In this document: piece by piece, positions 17,167 to 25,888 of the stretch | Position numbering within the stretch: position 1 is the stretch's first letter | Layout of the letters: every line of letters begins with the position of its first letter | Source of the DNA: Rikenellaceae bacterium | Lineage (GTDB): Bacteria; Bacteroidota; Bacteroidia; Bacteroidales; UBA932 | NCBI GenBank assembly: GCA_900767375.1 | Contig: CAAFYX010000017.1 | Location: forward strand, 1-34,022 | Direction of reading: 5' to 3' | DNA length: 34,022 nt | Translations under genes and position numbers: made by a program | Notes under the pieces: model-generated | The model's database searches: none | What the model was told of the DNA's origin: nothing | The model's input: only the letters and a program-made list of their open reading frames with translations

Positions 17167-19677
17167 TTATTTTTTTACGTTGATATCGATATGTGCGGTC
17201 CCCAGGGTCTCTGACTCCACGGTCAGGCGTGCTGTACCCGGGATGCCCTTGAACGAGCGTACGACTCCGAGAGCCTTGCCGCTGAACATGGCTTTCCTGT
17301 CTCCCTTGAGGGAGAGGATGTCCGCGGCGTTGCCGTTGTCGACTCCGAAGAGCTCGCCCGCTCCGCTGACGCTGAAGGTCAGCATATAATCCGCTGCAGG
17401 CACTGCGCGGCCTTCCTCATCCACAGCCTCGACTGTGATGTAGGAAAGGTCATAGCCGTCAGCATTGATTGTGCTCCTGTCGGCTGTAAGCTTGAGGGCT
17501 ACGGCCGGACCGGCGGTTTCCCTGCACTCGCGCGCCACTTCCTTGCCGTCCTTGTAGGAGACCACCTCGATCCTTCCCGTCTCGAACGGCACTCGCGGCC
17601 AGAATGCATGGAGCTTCTCTCCTGACTTCCTGTCAGTTCCGTAGCTCTTGCCGTTTACGAAAAGCTCCACTTCGTCAGCATTCGAGTAGTATGCCCATAT
17701 GTCGATTTTGTCTCCCGGATTCCAGTTCCAGTGAGGGAATACGTGGAGAACGGTTTCGTCCGTCCATTCGCTTTTGTACATCCAGTAGATGTCCTTAGGG
17801 AAGCCTGCCAGGTCCACTATTCCGAAATATGAGCTTCTTGAAGGCCAGCCGTACGGCGTCGGCTCGCCCAGATAGTCGAATCCGGTCCAGACGAAGGTCC
17901 CGGCCATCCAGTCGCGGCTCTTGATCCGTGCCCAGGCCTCCTCGTGCAGCTCGGCCCAAGGGGCGCGGCAGTTGTCATAGGCCGGGACCTGATGGTCTTT
18001 CGTTTCGTATGTCAGCCACCATTCCTTAGGAACGATGAGGGTGTCAGTGGACGGCTGAGGATACCAGCCGCGGCTGTTCAGCGAGGATGCAGTCTCCGAT
18101 CCGAACAGAGGGACTCCAGGGAACCAGACGCGTGCATCGTCGTAGTTCTGGGTGTGATAGTTCAGTCCGAAGACATCGGTCAGGCCGGCACGGTAGAGGT
18201 TGTTCCACTGATAAGGCTGGTTGTTGCCCGAGGTCAATGGCCTGGTAGGGTCCAGATTGCGCACTATTTCCGCCATGTGCTGTGCAAGCATGACGTTGGG
18301 ACTCATGGAGCTGATCCTGTCGCTGATGCCCGTGGTGTCCACGAAATTGAGGAAATAGTTAGCCTCTTCCGGGGTGAGGTTCTCCAGACGTTCGTCAGGG
18401 GAGTCACCCTGCTCGCTGATTTCATTGGCCAGGCTCCACATTATCACGCAAGGGTGGTTGCGGTCGCGGCGTACGAAGTCGCTGAGGTCCTTTTCGTGCC
18501 ACTCGTCGAAATAGCGGGCGTAGTCGAACTCCGTTTTCCTCTTCCTCCACATGTCGAAGGCCTCGTCGATGACGAGGAACCCCATTTCATCGGCAAGCTC
18601 CAGGAGCTCCGGTGCCGGCGGGTTGTGGGAGGTGCGGATGGCGTTCGCTCCGAAGCTCTGAAGTATTTCAAGCTCGCGCTGAAGGGCTCTGTAGTGGACA
18701 GCCGTTCCTATGCATCCCATATCGTGATGCAGGCAGACGCCCTTGAGCTTGACCGGCCTTCCGTTGAGGAAATAGCCCTGGTCCACGTCGAATTCCGAAG
18801 TGCGCACGCCGAATCTTGTGGTATATCTGTCCGCCAGCTTTCCGCCCACTTCCACTCTGGTCTCGACGGTGTATAGATAAGGGTCTCCGAGATCCCAGAG
18901 ATGGGGCCTGGTGATGGTGAGGGTATCCTTGTTTATTTCTCCTTGTACATTGTGTACTTTGCCGTGGGCGATTACAAGACCCTTCTCGTTCCTGATGACG
19001 TTCTCCATTGTGGTGCCGCTGACGATGCCCTTTACTCTGACCTCCACTGCCACGGTGGCGCTCGAGCCGCTTATTTCAGGGGTGTTGACGAACGTACCGT
19101 TCCAGTCCACGTGGGTAGGGGATGTGGTCACCAGGCGCACGTTCCTGTAGATGCCGCAGCCGGCGTACCAGCGGGAGTTCGGCTGCTCGGAGTTGTCGCA
19201 GCGCACTGCGATTATGTTGTCCGTACCGTTGTCGTTCAGATACTTGGTAATGTCATAGCAGAACGAACTGTACCCGTAAGGACGTGTCCCTACGACCTGC
19301 CCGTTCACGAATACTGTACTGTTCATGAACACGCCGTCGAATTCTACGAAGACGCTCTTCCCCGATGCCACTGCATCCGGGGTCTTGAAATGCTTCCTGT
19401 ACCATCCTATGCCGCCCGGAAGCGCTCCTCCGGACGGACCGGAAGGATTCCTTTCTGAGAATTCGCCTTCGATGGACCAGTCGTGCGGGAGATGCAGCTG
19501 CCTCCACCCGCTGTCGTCATAGTTGGCCATGCCCCATTTCGACTGGCTGTCTCCCAGCTTGAAGAGCCAGTCGAAATTGAAGTCCTCGACCTCGCGGACG
19601 GAGTTGCCTGTTTTGTATTGACAGCCGCAGAGCATCAGGGCAAGTGCGGCAAGGATCGCCATTTTTTTCATAATCAT
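17167..19677 (-). CDS. GH2 beta-galactosidase, lipoprotein
   Basis: This 836-residue family 2 retaining glycoside hydrolase has lipobox LCGC with Cys19, suggesting membrane anchoring. The sugar-binding jelly roll (about 30-185) contains HDWSIEGEF and SRWYAGCGIYR. An immunoglobulin-like domain (about 185-290) and the TIM barrel (about 295-600) follow. The proton donor is Glu419 in WSLANEIS and the nucleophile is Glu528 in LFGSETASS. C-terminal beta domains follow, of the DUF4982 and Big-like type. The motifs fit beta-galactosidases of hemicellulose clusters better than mannosidases or glucuronidases. The ATG overlaps the GH31 stop (TGATG); a second ATG two codons later is an equal candidate. 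The role inferred is removal of beta-galactose from side chains. Confidence 0.88.
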   Translation of the reverse strand: MIMKKMAILAALALMLCGCQYKTGNSVREVEDFNFDWLFKLGDSQSKWGMANYDDSGWRQLHLPHDWSIEGEFSERNPSGPSGGALPGGIGWYRKHFKTPDAVASGKSVFVEFDGVFMNSTVFVNGQVVGTRPYGYSSFCYDITKYLNDNGTDNIIAVRCDNSEQPNSRWYAGCGIYRNVRLVTTSPTHVDWNGTFVNTPEISGSSATVAVEVRVKGIVSGTTMENVIRNEKGLVIAHGKVHNVQGEINKDTLTITRPHLWDLGDPYLYTVETRVEVGGKLADRYTTRFGVRTSEFDVDQGYFLNGRPVKLKGVCLHHDMGCIGTAVHYRALQRELEILQSFGANAIRTSHNPPAPELLELADEMGFLVIDEAFDMWRKRKTEFDYARYFDEWHEKDLSDFVRRDRNHPCVIMWSLANEISEQGDSPDERLENLTPEEANYFLNFVDTTGISDRISSMSPNVMLAQHMAEIVRNLDPTRPLTSGNNQPYQWNNLYRAGLTDVFGLNYHTQNYDDARVWFPGVPLFGSETASSLNSRGWYPQPSTDTLIVPKEWWLTYETKDHQVPAYDNCRAPWAELHEEAWARIKSRDWMAGTFVWTGFDYLGEPTPYGWPSRSSYFGIVDLAGFPKDIYWMYKSEWTDETVLHVFPHWNWNPGDKIDIWAYYSNADEVELFVNGKSYGTDRKSGEKLHAFWPRVPFETGRIEVVSYKDGKEVARECRETAGPAVALKLTADRSTINADGYDLSYITVEAVDEEGRAVPAADYMLTFSVSGAGELFGVDNGNAADILSLKGDRKAMFSGKALGVVRSFKGIPGTARLTVESETLGTAHIDINVKK

Positions 19678-22538
19678 CAGAATTTGACAACCGTTTCTTC
19701 ACCGTTGTATGTGATGGCCTGCGGCTCTACCTTTCTGCCATCAGGGGTGCAGAGGAGTACAAGGAAATGCCTTGTCTCCATCAGTCCTTCGAACGAGCCG
19801 GTACGCTTTCCGATGGTCAGGGTACTCTCTGCATCGTTCCAGGTGAAAGGAGTGGTAGCATACTCTCCTTCCTCGTACTTGTATGTCACACCATCGTCCT
19901 CGTATAGCGAGAAGGAACCGTCCGCCCCTGCAAATACATAGATGCGGGTGTTGCCGTTGTCTTCCTGTGCGGTATATTCCACTGCGTTTCCATACGGGAC
20001 GATGCTGCCTGCCCTGACGAACAGCGGCGAATACTCGAACGGAGCCGGGGCCTCGATGGTCCTGCCTCCTTCGAAGTATTTGAAGCAGTCGTTGAAGTCA
20101 TACCAGCCCCCTTCCGGGAGGTAGACCTCGCGGCTGCGGGCCTTGTATTCGTATACCGGGCAAACCAGGAACGCATCGCCGAACATGAACTCGTCGCTGA
20201 TGTTCCGTGCGACCGGATCATCGGTGAAATCCATCACCAGAGCGCGCATGATTGTATAATCCTCCAGCCAGACGCGGGCGTCGAGCGTGTAGATGTACGG
20301 TATCAGGCGGTAACGCAGCCTGTCAGTAGCGACAATGTTCTCGTAAGCGGGATGCCCCTCCGGGGCAATGTTCCAAGGCTCGCGCAGCGGGAACTGCCCG
20401 TGTGCGCGGTAGAGCGGGCAGAACACGCCCCACTGGTGCCAGCGGGTCTGCAGCTCGCGCCACTCCTTCAGGTCCTCGTTCTCGACTCCTGTGGCGTCAA
20501 AAATCCTCTGGGCCATCTGATATCTGTTCTCTACGGAGAAGCCTCCGATGTCCTGACCCCAGAACGGTATGCCGCTGAGCGAGTAGTTCAGTCCGGCGGA
20601 GATCTGGGTCTTCATATCCTCCCAGCGGGTTCCGATATCGCCGCTCCATGATGCTGTGGAGTATCTCTGGAGTCCTGCAAAGCCGTTTCGGGTGAGGAGG
20701 AACACTCTCTTGTCGTTGTCCACGCTTCTCTGGCCGTCATAGATGGCTTCTGCGTTCATTAGGGCGTATGCGTTGAAATACTGTGTAGAAGGGCCGAGGG
20801 CGGTAGGGCCGCTCATCGCCTTCCTGTAGTCCATATCAGTGCAGTCATGGATGTTAGGCTCGCTGGCGTCCATCCACCATGCGTCCACACCGATAGGGTA
20901 GAGGTGGTCGTACATCTGCTGCCAGAACAGTTTTCTGGCGCCTTCCGCATAGGCGTCATAGAACGACTGCTGGTAGTTCAGCCAGTCCTCCACGCTGTCG
21001 CGGACAGGGGTCTGATATATCCATCCCTTCTCGTCGAGCTCCTTGAAATGCTCGGTATTGGTATAGAACTTTGGCCATACGCTGATCATGAAGCGTCCGC
21101 CCATTGCGTGGACGGAGTCCACCATGCCCTTCGGGTCAGGATAGCGTTCGGCGTTGAACTCGTGGCTGCCCCACTGGTCGTCATCCCAGTACTGCCAGTC
21201 CTGGACGATATTGTCGACAGGGATGTGGCGCTCGCGGAACTCTCTGAGGGTGCTGACGACCTCCTCCTGGGTAGAGTAGCGCTCGCGGCTCTGCCAGTAG
21301 CCCATCGCCCATTTCGGCATGATCTGAGCCTTGCCGGTGAGGGTGCGGTAGCCGCTGATGACTCCGTCTATGCTGTCACCCTTGATGAAATAGTAGTCGA
21401 TCTGGTCCTGCATTTCGCCCCACCAGGACATTTCGTTCTGCTGGGCCTCATCCAGCGGGCTGAGGACGCGGAGGCCGCAGTAGCTGGTGCCTCCGTCCGG
21501 TTTCCATTCGATGCGGAGAGGGACTCTTTTTCCGGCCTCGAGGTCGGCTGAGAACTTGTGGCTGTTAGGGTTCCAGGCGGTGCGCCAGATCTCAGGAACC
21601 ACTTCTTCATTGTCAATGAAGACCTTTGTATAGCCTGCGTAGTAGAGAAGGAAGCGGAAGGTGCCGCTCTCCTGTGGCTCTATCTCTCCTTCGAAGGTGA
21701 CTGTGGAGCCGTTGAAATTGAACCCTTTCGGCGCGCCTTCGACCGCGGCGCAGTCAGGGGTGATGAGATATTCCTGGTTGATGGCGGTCTCGCGGCGGAC
21801 GAGGGTCTCTGCTACGGGTGCAGTGGCGCCCGGGAACTTCATCTGCATAGGGACATAGGTGCCTGTGAGGGCTCCTTCGGCTCCGTCCTTGTCATAGAGC
21901 TTGAAGACTTCGCCGAGCTGGACATAGTCGCGGGTGTCACCCCATCTGCAGAATGAGTAGCTGTCCCAGAGGATTCCATATCGCTTTGATGACACGATGA
22001 AAGGAACGGAGATCTTTGTATTGTACTGGTAGAGCTCCTCGTTCTTTCCCTTGTAGTTCCATTCGTCGGCCTGATGCTGTCCCAGTCCGTAGAATGCCTC
22101 GTCATCAGGAGAGAAGAAGGTCTGATGCACCGTCCAGGCCTTTACACCTTCCACCTCGATAGGGGAGAACTCCCTTGTGTCCTCCTGTGTAAGGATGTTT
22201 CCTTCGAGGTCGGAATAGGTTACGTCACCTGTGTTCTTCTCGATGCTTACGACCAGTTCCTCCGTGGTGATGGTGACTGCCTCTCCGGCATCAGCTACTT
22301 CGAACTTGGAGACAATCCCGCTCTGGGGGACTGTCATCAGTGATTCTTTCTTTGAGAACTTGGCTCCTGCAGGAACGGCCTCCACATGCATGATGGCGTC
22401 CGATACTGCGGTCACCTTGACTTTGCTGCCGTCAGCAGCTTTCAAGGTGAATGAATGTTCTTCCTTCGGCCCGGCCGGGCTGCAGGCCGCGGCCAGCATA
22501 ATTGCAGCGATCGCTGCTGTAATCAGGGATTTGTGCAT
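19677..22538 (-). CDS. GH31 alpha-xylosidase with PA14 insert
   Basis: This 953-residue protein has a lipoprotein-like leader ending AAAC (Cys19). After the N-terminal beta-sandwich a PA14-type domain is inserted at about 226-365 (FNGSTVTFEGEI to CGLRVLSPLD). This architecture is known from xyloglucan alpha-xylosidases of Bacteroides ovatus and Cellvibrio. The catalytic barrel (about 400-740) carries nucleophile Asp557 in WWMDASEPN and acid/base Asp634 in SWSGDIGTRWE. The family also includes alpha-glucosidases, but the insert, the SEPN context and the overall layout favour xylosidase. It would release non-reducing-end xylose from xyloglucan oligosaccharides. It begins 20 bases after the GH97 stop and overlaps the GH2 start by one base. 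Confidence 0.88.
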   Translation of the reverse strand: MHKSLITAAIAAIMLAAACSPAGPKEEHSFTLKAADGSKVKVTAVSDAIMHVEAVPAGAKFSKKESLMTVPQSGIVSKFEVADAGEAVTITTEELVVSIEKNTGDVTYSDLEGNILTQEDTREFSPIEVEGVKAWTVHQTFFSPDDEAFYGLGQHQADEWNYKGKNEELYQYNTKISVPFIVSSKRYGILWDSYSFCRWGDTRDYVQLGEVFKLYDKDGAEGALTGTYVPMQMKFPGATAPVAETLVRRETAINQEYLITPDCAAVEGAPKGFNFNGSTVTFEGEIEPQESGTFRFLLYYAGYTKVFIDNEEVVPEIWRTAWNPNSHKFSADLEAGKRVPLRIEWKPDGGTSYCGLRVLSPLDEAQQNEMSWWGEMQDQIDYYFIKGDSIDGVISGYRTLTGKAQIMPKWAMGYWQSRERYSTQEEVVSTLREFRERHIPVDNIVQDWQYWDDDQWGSHEFNAERYPDPKGMVDSVHAMGGRFMISVWPKFYTNTEHFKELDEKGWIYQTPVRDSVEDWLNYQQSFYDAYAEGARKLFWQQMYDHLYPIGVDAWWMDASEPNIHDCTDMDYRKAMSGPTALGPSTQYFNAYALMNAEAIYDGQRSVDNDKRVFLLTRNGFAGLQRYSTASWSGDIGTRWEDMKTQISAGLNYSLSGIPFWGQDIGGFSVENRYQMAQRIFDATGVENEDLKEWRELQTRWHQWGVFCPLYRAHGQFPLREPWNIAPEGHPAYENIVATDRLRYRLIPYIYTLDARVWLEDYTIMRALVMDFTDDPVARNISDEFMFGDAFLVCPVYEYKARSREVYLPEGGWYDFNDCFKYFEGGRTIEAPAPFEYSPLFVRAGSIVPYGNAVEYTAQEDNGNTRIYVFAGADGSFSLYEDDGVTYKYEEGEYATTPFTWNDAESTLTIGKRTGSFEGLMETRHFLVLLCTPDGRKVEPQAITYNGEETVVKF

Positions 22539-22558
22539 GGTATGTGTTCTTTGATGTT

Positions 22559-24442
22559 CTATTTCTTAAGGAGGATGCAGGCGCCGCCGCCCGGGGCGAG
22601 CCTGATGGTGATATTTGTCTGTGAGTCAGCCTTCATCCTGTAGTTTACGAATGTTTCGCGCTCTGTGCGGAAATCGGTGGTGCCGGCATCTGTATTGACA
22701 GTTGCGTTCCAGACAGTGCCCTTCGGGAGGAATGAGAGCGGGATGGTGATTTCCCGGGCCTCTTCGTCGGTGGCTGCGGCTACGAGGTAGTCTCCGTCAG
22801 CGTTGCGGCGCATCATCACAATGTATTTTCCGATTTCTCCGTCCAGGGTGACGCTTTCCTGCCACGGCTGTTTCTCTGCGGAGAGGAATTCCAGCAGCTG
22901 CGGGTATTTCCTGTAATATTCAGGGATGTCAGGGATGACGGTCGCGCCGGACCAGGTGATGAGGGTGCGGGCGATTTCGCCGGTAGCTGTGGTAGGCACC
23001 TCCTGGTTGTTGTCCTTGCGGGTGGTGCGTCCCTGGTGGAGCTCCATGAAGCCGTTGTTCATATCGACCGGGCCGCTGACCATGTTGACGAACACCGAGG
23101 TCACGAAGGTCTTTGGGTAGAATATCTGGCGGCCGTCGAGCTGCGCCTTGCAGAACTCGCGGGTGACGGCGTTAGGCCATGTGCGCATCTGCCCGAACGG
23201 GTGGACAGGGTAGTCGTGGAAGTCTATCATCAGGTGATGCTGTGCGCAGAGGGATGTGAGCTTCTGGGTCCTGCGGTTCTTTTCCAGCGGGCTGCCGTTC
23301 ATGAAGCCGTATTTCACTCCGGCCGCTCCCCACTGCTCGTACTGGGCCAGTGTCTCCTCGATAGGGTAGTTGATGCCGGCTACGTCGTTCAGGTAGAGCC
23401 AGACGCCCACTCCTTTCTCCTTGCCGTATTTGATGATGTTCTGGACGTCGCGTGCTTTGTCGCCCTTGGTAGGGTCGGATGACTTCGCGAACTCCGGCCC
23501 GTACCAGTTTGCGTCGAGCACAAGGTTCCGGAAGCCTTCCTCTGCGGCGAAGTCGATCATCTTCACCCAGGACTCGTAGTTCATTCCGTAGTGGTATCCG
23601 TCCCAGACGGCGCCGTCGATGCGCCAGTCCCAGAGGTCCACTCCCGGCTTCACCCAGCTCCAGTCTCCTGTGGCTTCAGGGTTGAGGAGCTCGAGGAGGT
23701 GGGAGTCTACCAGGCCTCCCGGTGTGTTTGCGCACATCACCACTCTCCATGCGGAAGTGTACGGGACCCCGGTCTCTATCTTGTTCTGCACGACTTTGAA
23801 CTGCTTGGAGCCTTTGTAGGTCCTGAGGTTCATCGGCCAGCCGTCGGTGCCGAGGCAGGCTTCGTGGATGGCGAGGTAGAGGTCGTCAGCGGCTTTGACG
23901 GTCATTATCGGCCAGCGCTCTCCGTCTGCTTCGGTGAGTTTCTCGGGGCCTATGTTGTGGTTCTCGCCGTTGTAGTACCAGGCTGTGAAGTCGTCGCTGA
24001 AATTGAACTCAGTCCATTCGTAGAAGACTCCTGCTTCCTGGCGGACGAGCCTGAAGGCGGCTCCTTCGTCGTAAGCGCGGACTTCCAGACGGGCATGGCA
24101 GTCGCAGAACTCTACGCTGAAGTCCTGCTCGTTGTATCTTTCTGGAACGGTGCTGCGCTTGCCCCAGACCGGCTTCCACTCGCTGCGGACCTTCTTCATC
24201 CCTCCTTCCTTGGCAATGGATGCCACTACCGGGATGTGCCATTCGTTGGCGGCGAATCCCGTTATCGACGGGTCAATCACTGCCTTACCGTCAGCGGTTA
24301 CGCTGTATTCGAGGAATCCGCCTCCGCTGACGGAGACTGTGATTCCGACTTTTCCTGCCGGGGATTTGACCGTGAATGTCTGCGCTTGTGAGGTAAGCGT
24401 TACGAGAGAAAGGATGAGTAGGGCTAATCTTCTCATAATCAT
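22559..24442 (-). CDS. GH97 glycoside hydrolase with atypical active site
   Basis: Residues are numbered from the ATG at 24442 (MIMRRLALLILS). The ATG at 24436 is equally possible. The longer in-frame start at 24478 would coincide with the predicted transcription start and would bury the signal peptide. The signal peptide ends near TSQAQ. The order is the GH97 N-terminal super-sandwich (about 22-270), a TIM barrel (about 280-530) and a C-terminal sandwich. The barrel strand reads AAGVKYGFMNG (about 373-383). A Gly occupies the place where retaining GH97 alpha-galactosidases have an Asp nucleophile. The next strand MIDFHDYPVHP has Asp where SusB-like inverting enzymes have Glu. Subgroup and substrate are therefore unclear. 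It is first in the operon with GH31, GH2 and the esterase. Confidence 0.82.
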   Translation of the reverse strand: MIMRRLALLILSLVTLTSQAQTFTVKSPAGKVGITVSVSGGGFLEYSVTADGKAVIDPSITGFAANEWHIPVVASIAKEGGMKKVRSEWKPVWGKRSTVPERYNEQDFSVEFCDCHARLEVRAYDEGAAFRLVRQEAGVFYEWTEFNFSDDFTAWYYNGENHNIGPEKLTEADGERWPIMTVKAADDLYLAIHEACLGTDGWPMNLRTYKGSKQFKVVQNKIETGVPYTSAWRVVMCANTPGGLVDSHLLELLNPEATGDWSWVKPGVDLWDWRIDGAVWDGYHYGMNYESWVKMIDFAAEEGFRNLVLDANWYGPEFAKSSDPTKGDKARDVQNIIKYGKEKGVGVWLYLNDVAGINYPIEETLAQYEQWGAAGVKYGFMNGSPLEKNRRTQKLTSLCAQHHLMIDFHDYPVHPFGQMRTWPNAVTREFCKAQLDGRQIFYPKTFVTSVFVNMVSGPVDMNNGFMELHQGRTTRKDNNQEVPTTATGEIARTLITWSGATVIPDIPEYYRKYPQLLEFLSAEKQPWQESVTLDGEIGKYIVMMRRNADGDYLVAAATDEEAREITIPLSFLPKGTVWNATVNTDAGTTDFRTERETFVNYRMKADSQTNITIRLAPGGGACILLKK

Positions 24443-24461
24443 TGGTTTTAGTGTTCTGTCT

Positions 24462-24481
24462 TGAATGGACGGATCCATTCA
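24462..24481. promoter_or_regulatory. Inverted repeat in leader of GH97 operon
   Basis: TGAATGGA (24462-24469) and TCCATTCA (24474-24481) form a perfect 8-bp inverted repeat around a CGGA spacer. It covers the predicted transcription start (about 24478) and the start of the leader. It could be an operator bound by a dimeric regulator or a 5' mRNA hairpin. Confidence 0.5.
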
Positions 24482-24483
24482 TA

Positions 24484-24515
24484 CAAATTTAGTAAAATGC
24501 CTCCGTAAATACAAC
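24484..24515 (-). promoter_or_regulatory. Promoter of the GH97-GH31-GH2-esterase operon
   Basis: On the minus strand, GTTG (24512-24515) and TAAATTTG (24484-24491) are separated by exactly 20 bases. This is a good match to the Bacteroidota -33/-7 promoter. It is the only such match found ahead of the operon; the gaps between its four genes are too short for others. Confidence 0.7.
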
Positions 24516-24545
24516 CCCGGCACTGCGAATCTGACATGGAAAAAC

Positions 24546-24576
24546 AAAAGAGGCCGGGGAAAGACCGGCCTCTTTT
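24546..24576 (-). terminator. Intrinsic terminator after GH8
   Basis: AAAAGAGGCCGG (24546-24557) and CCGGCCTCTTTT (24565-24576) are a perfect 12-bp stem with a 7-base loop. Read on the minus strand it is followed by further T residues (GTTTTT). It lies about 20 bases after the GH8 stop and insulates it from the GH97 promoter. Confidence 0.9.
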
Positions 24577-24594
24577 CAATATGTGTGAATGGGA

Positions 24595-25887
24595 TTATTT
24601 TGCAGGCTCGATGACACGGTAGTGTCCGCTCAGGTGCATGAATGCGAAGAGTCGGAGCAGACCGTCATAGTATGCGTCGAAATATCCGTCCTCGAAAGGC
24701 TTGTTCTCGCTGTCCCAGAGCCTCTGTGCGAACTCCACGGCGATATCGTGGTCAGCGGCCAGTGAAGCGGCGGCTGAAGTGGCCACGAAGCCGACGGAAT
24801 GGCGCAGGGCGCGTCCCTGGTATTCGCCCATACCTGCAGGCATGACGAAGTCAGGCTCGGTGCCGTCTACATTGTACTGGTCCACGAACTCGTCGATGCC
24901 CTTGGAATAGAGGAAATCCTGGATGGTGTTGGCGTAGTTCGTCTGCCACTCCCTGTCAGCGCAGCACCAGCTGTAATCGAGGGCGATGTTCATAGGGACT
25001 CTCCATGAGTCGAAACGGAAGGTAGGTTTCATCCTGAAAGGAGGAGCGAAACCGCCGAAACCGCGGAACTCGAGGTTGGAGCCGTCGAAGTTGTTCGTGT
25101 CAGGGTTCAGACCTGTCTCCGGATCGATGCTGGCGTGGAGATACTCGCGGCTGGCCTTGGCGCACTCGCGGTAGAAGTCCGCGCGGCCGTCATCAGCCCA
25201 GCGTGCCCATACCTCATAGAATGCAGGGATATGGTATGAAGGGTCGGTGTAGTTGATGCCGCCTCCGTCAGGAGTGAAGCGGATGAGATGGTTCTCCTTG
25301 TTGATGAAGTGGTGGATACCCTCCTCACCTGTCTTCTCCCAGGCGCAGTTCAGAATGTTCTGCGCCTCGGCGAGGTAGTTGAACTCTCCGTCATTGCCCC
25401 AGCGGTTCGAGGCGAAGATGAGGGCGGTCACGAAGTAGAGCTCTCCGTCGGAAGCGGGGGTCGCTCCGCGGACAGTTCCATCGGTGGCGAGGCTCCAGGC
25501 GAAGTAACCCTTCATGGGGCCGTCCTGATACTGCATGTAGGTCTTCGCCCATTTGAAGAGGCGGTCGAAGACGTCCTTCTTGTCCAGCTGGACTGCCACC
25601 ATCATACCGTATGACATTCCCTCGGTGCGGGCGTCGAAGTTCTTTACGTCGGCCATATAGCCCATATCGTCACCGACCTCGAAGTAAACCTTGTTCGGTC
25701 CCTCGAAGACTTCTTCGTAGATAGCGTTGAGCTTGGCGTCGATCTCCTTCTTGGAGTAGCCCATCTCAGCGAAATAGTTGCGGTATTTACCGGTCTCGAA
25801 ACCTCCCTTGGTCCAAGGGCCCTTCGGGGTGCTGCTGCAGGATACAAGCGTAAGCGCTGCCGCCATTGCGATAATAGCCTTCTTCAT
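24595..25887 (-). CDS. GH8 exo-oligoxylanase-like lipoprotein
   Basis: This 430-residue protein has lipobox LVSC (Cys17), so it is predicted to be membrane-anchored. The (alpha/alpha)6 family 8 domain shows the acid motif ARTEGMSYGMM with Glu89, ASDGELYFVTALIFA, and SYHIPAFYEVWARWA. The length and the TEGMSYGMM/DGELY context resemble reducing-end xylose-releasing exo-oligoxylanases (Rex), which trim xylose from linear xylo-oligosaccharides. Endo-xylanase, chitosanase and cellulase members of GH8 are the alternatives. It is the last gene of its operon, one base after GH43, and is closed by a strong terminator. Confidence 0.85.
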   Translation of the reverse strand: MKKAIIAMAAALTLVSCSSTPKGPWTKGGFETGKYRNYFAEMGYSKKEIDAKLNAIYEEVFEGPNKVYFEVGDDMGYMADVKNFDARTEGMSYGMMVAVQLDKKDVFDRLFKWAKTYMQYQDGPMKGYFAWSLATDGTVRGATPASDGELYFVTALIFASNRWGNDGEFNYLAEAQNILNCAWEKTGEEGIHHFINKENHLIRFTPDGGGINYTDPSYHIPAFYEVWARWADDGRADFYRECAKASREYLHASIDPETGLNPDTNNFDGSNLEFRGFGGFAPPFRMKPTFRFDSWRVPMNIALDYSWCCADREWQTNYANTIQDFLYSKGIDEFVDQYNVDGTEPDFVMPAGMGEYQGRALRHSVGFVATSAAASLAADHDIAVEFAQRLWDSENKPFEDGYFDAYYDGLLRLFAFMHLSGHYRVIEPAK

Positions 25888-25888
25888 A

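Noticed and set aside
19669..19677. Identical CATAATCAT at the starts of GH2 (19669-19677) and GH97 (24434-24442), giving MIM N-termini, considered as a translation signal
   Set aside because: Nine bases at two sites in related secreted genes can arise by chance or gene-family history, and no third case was found in the window.
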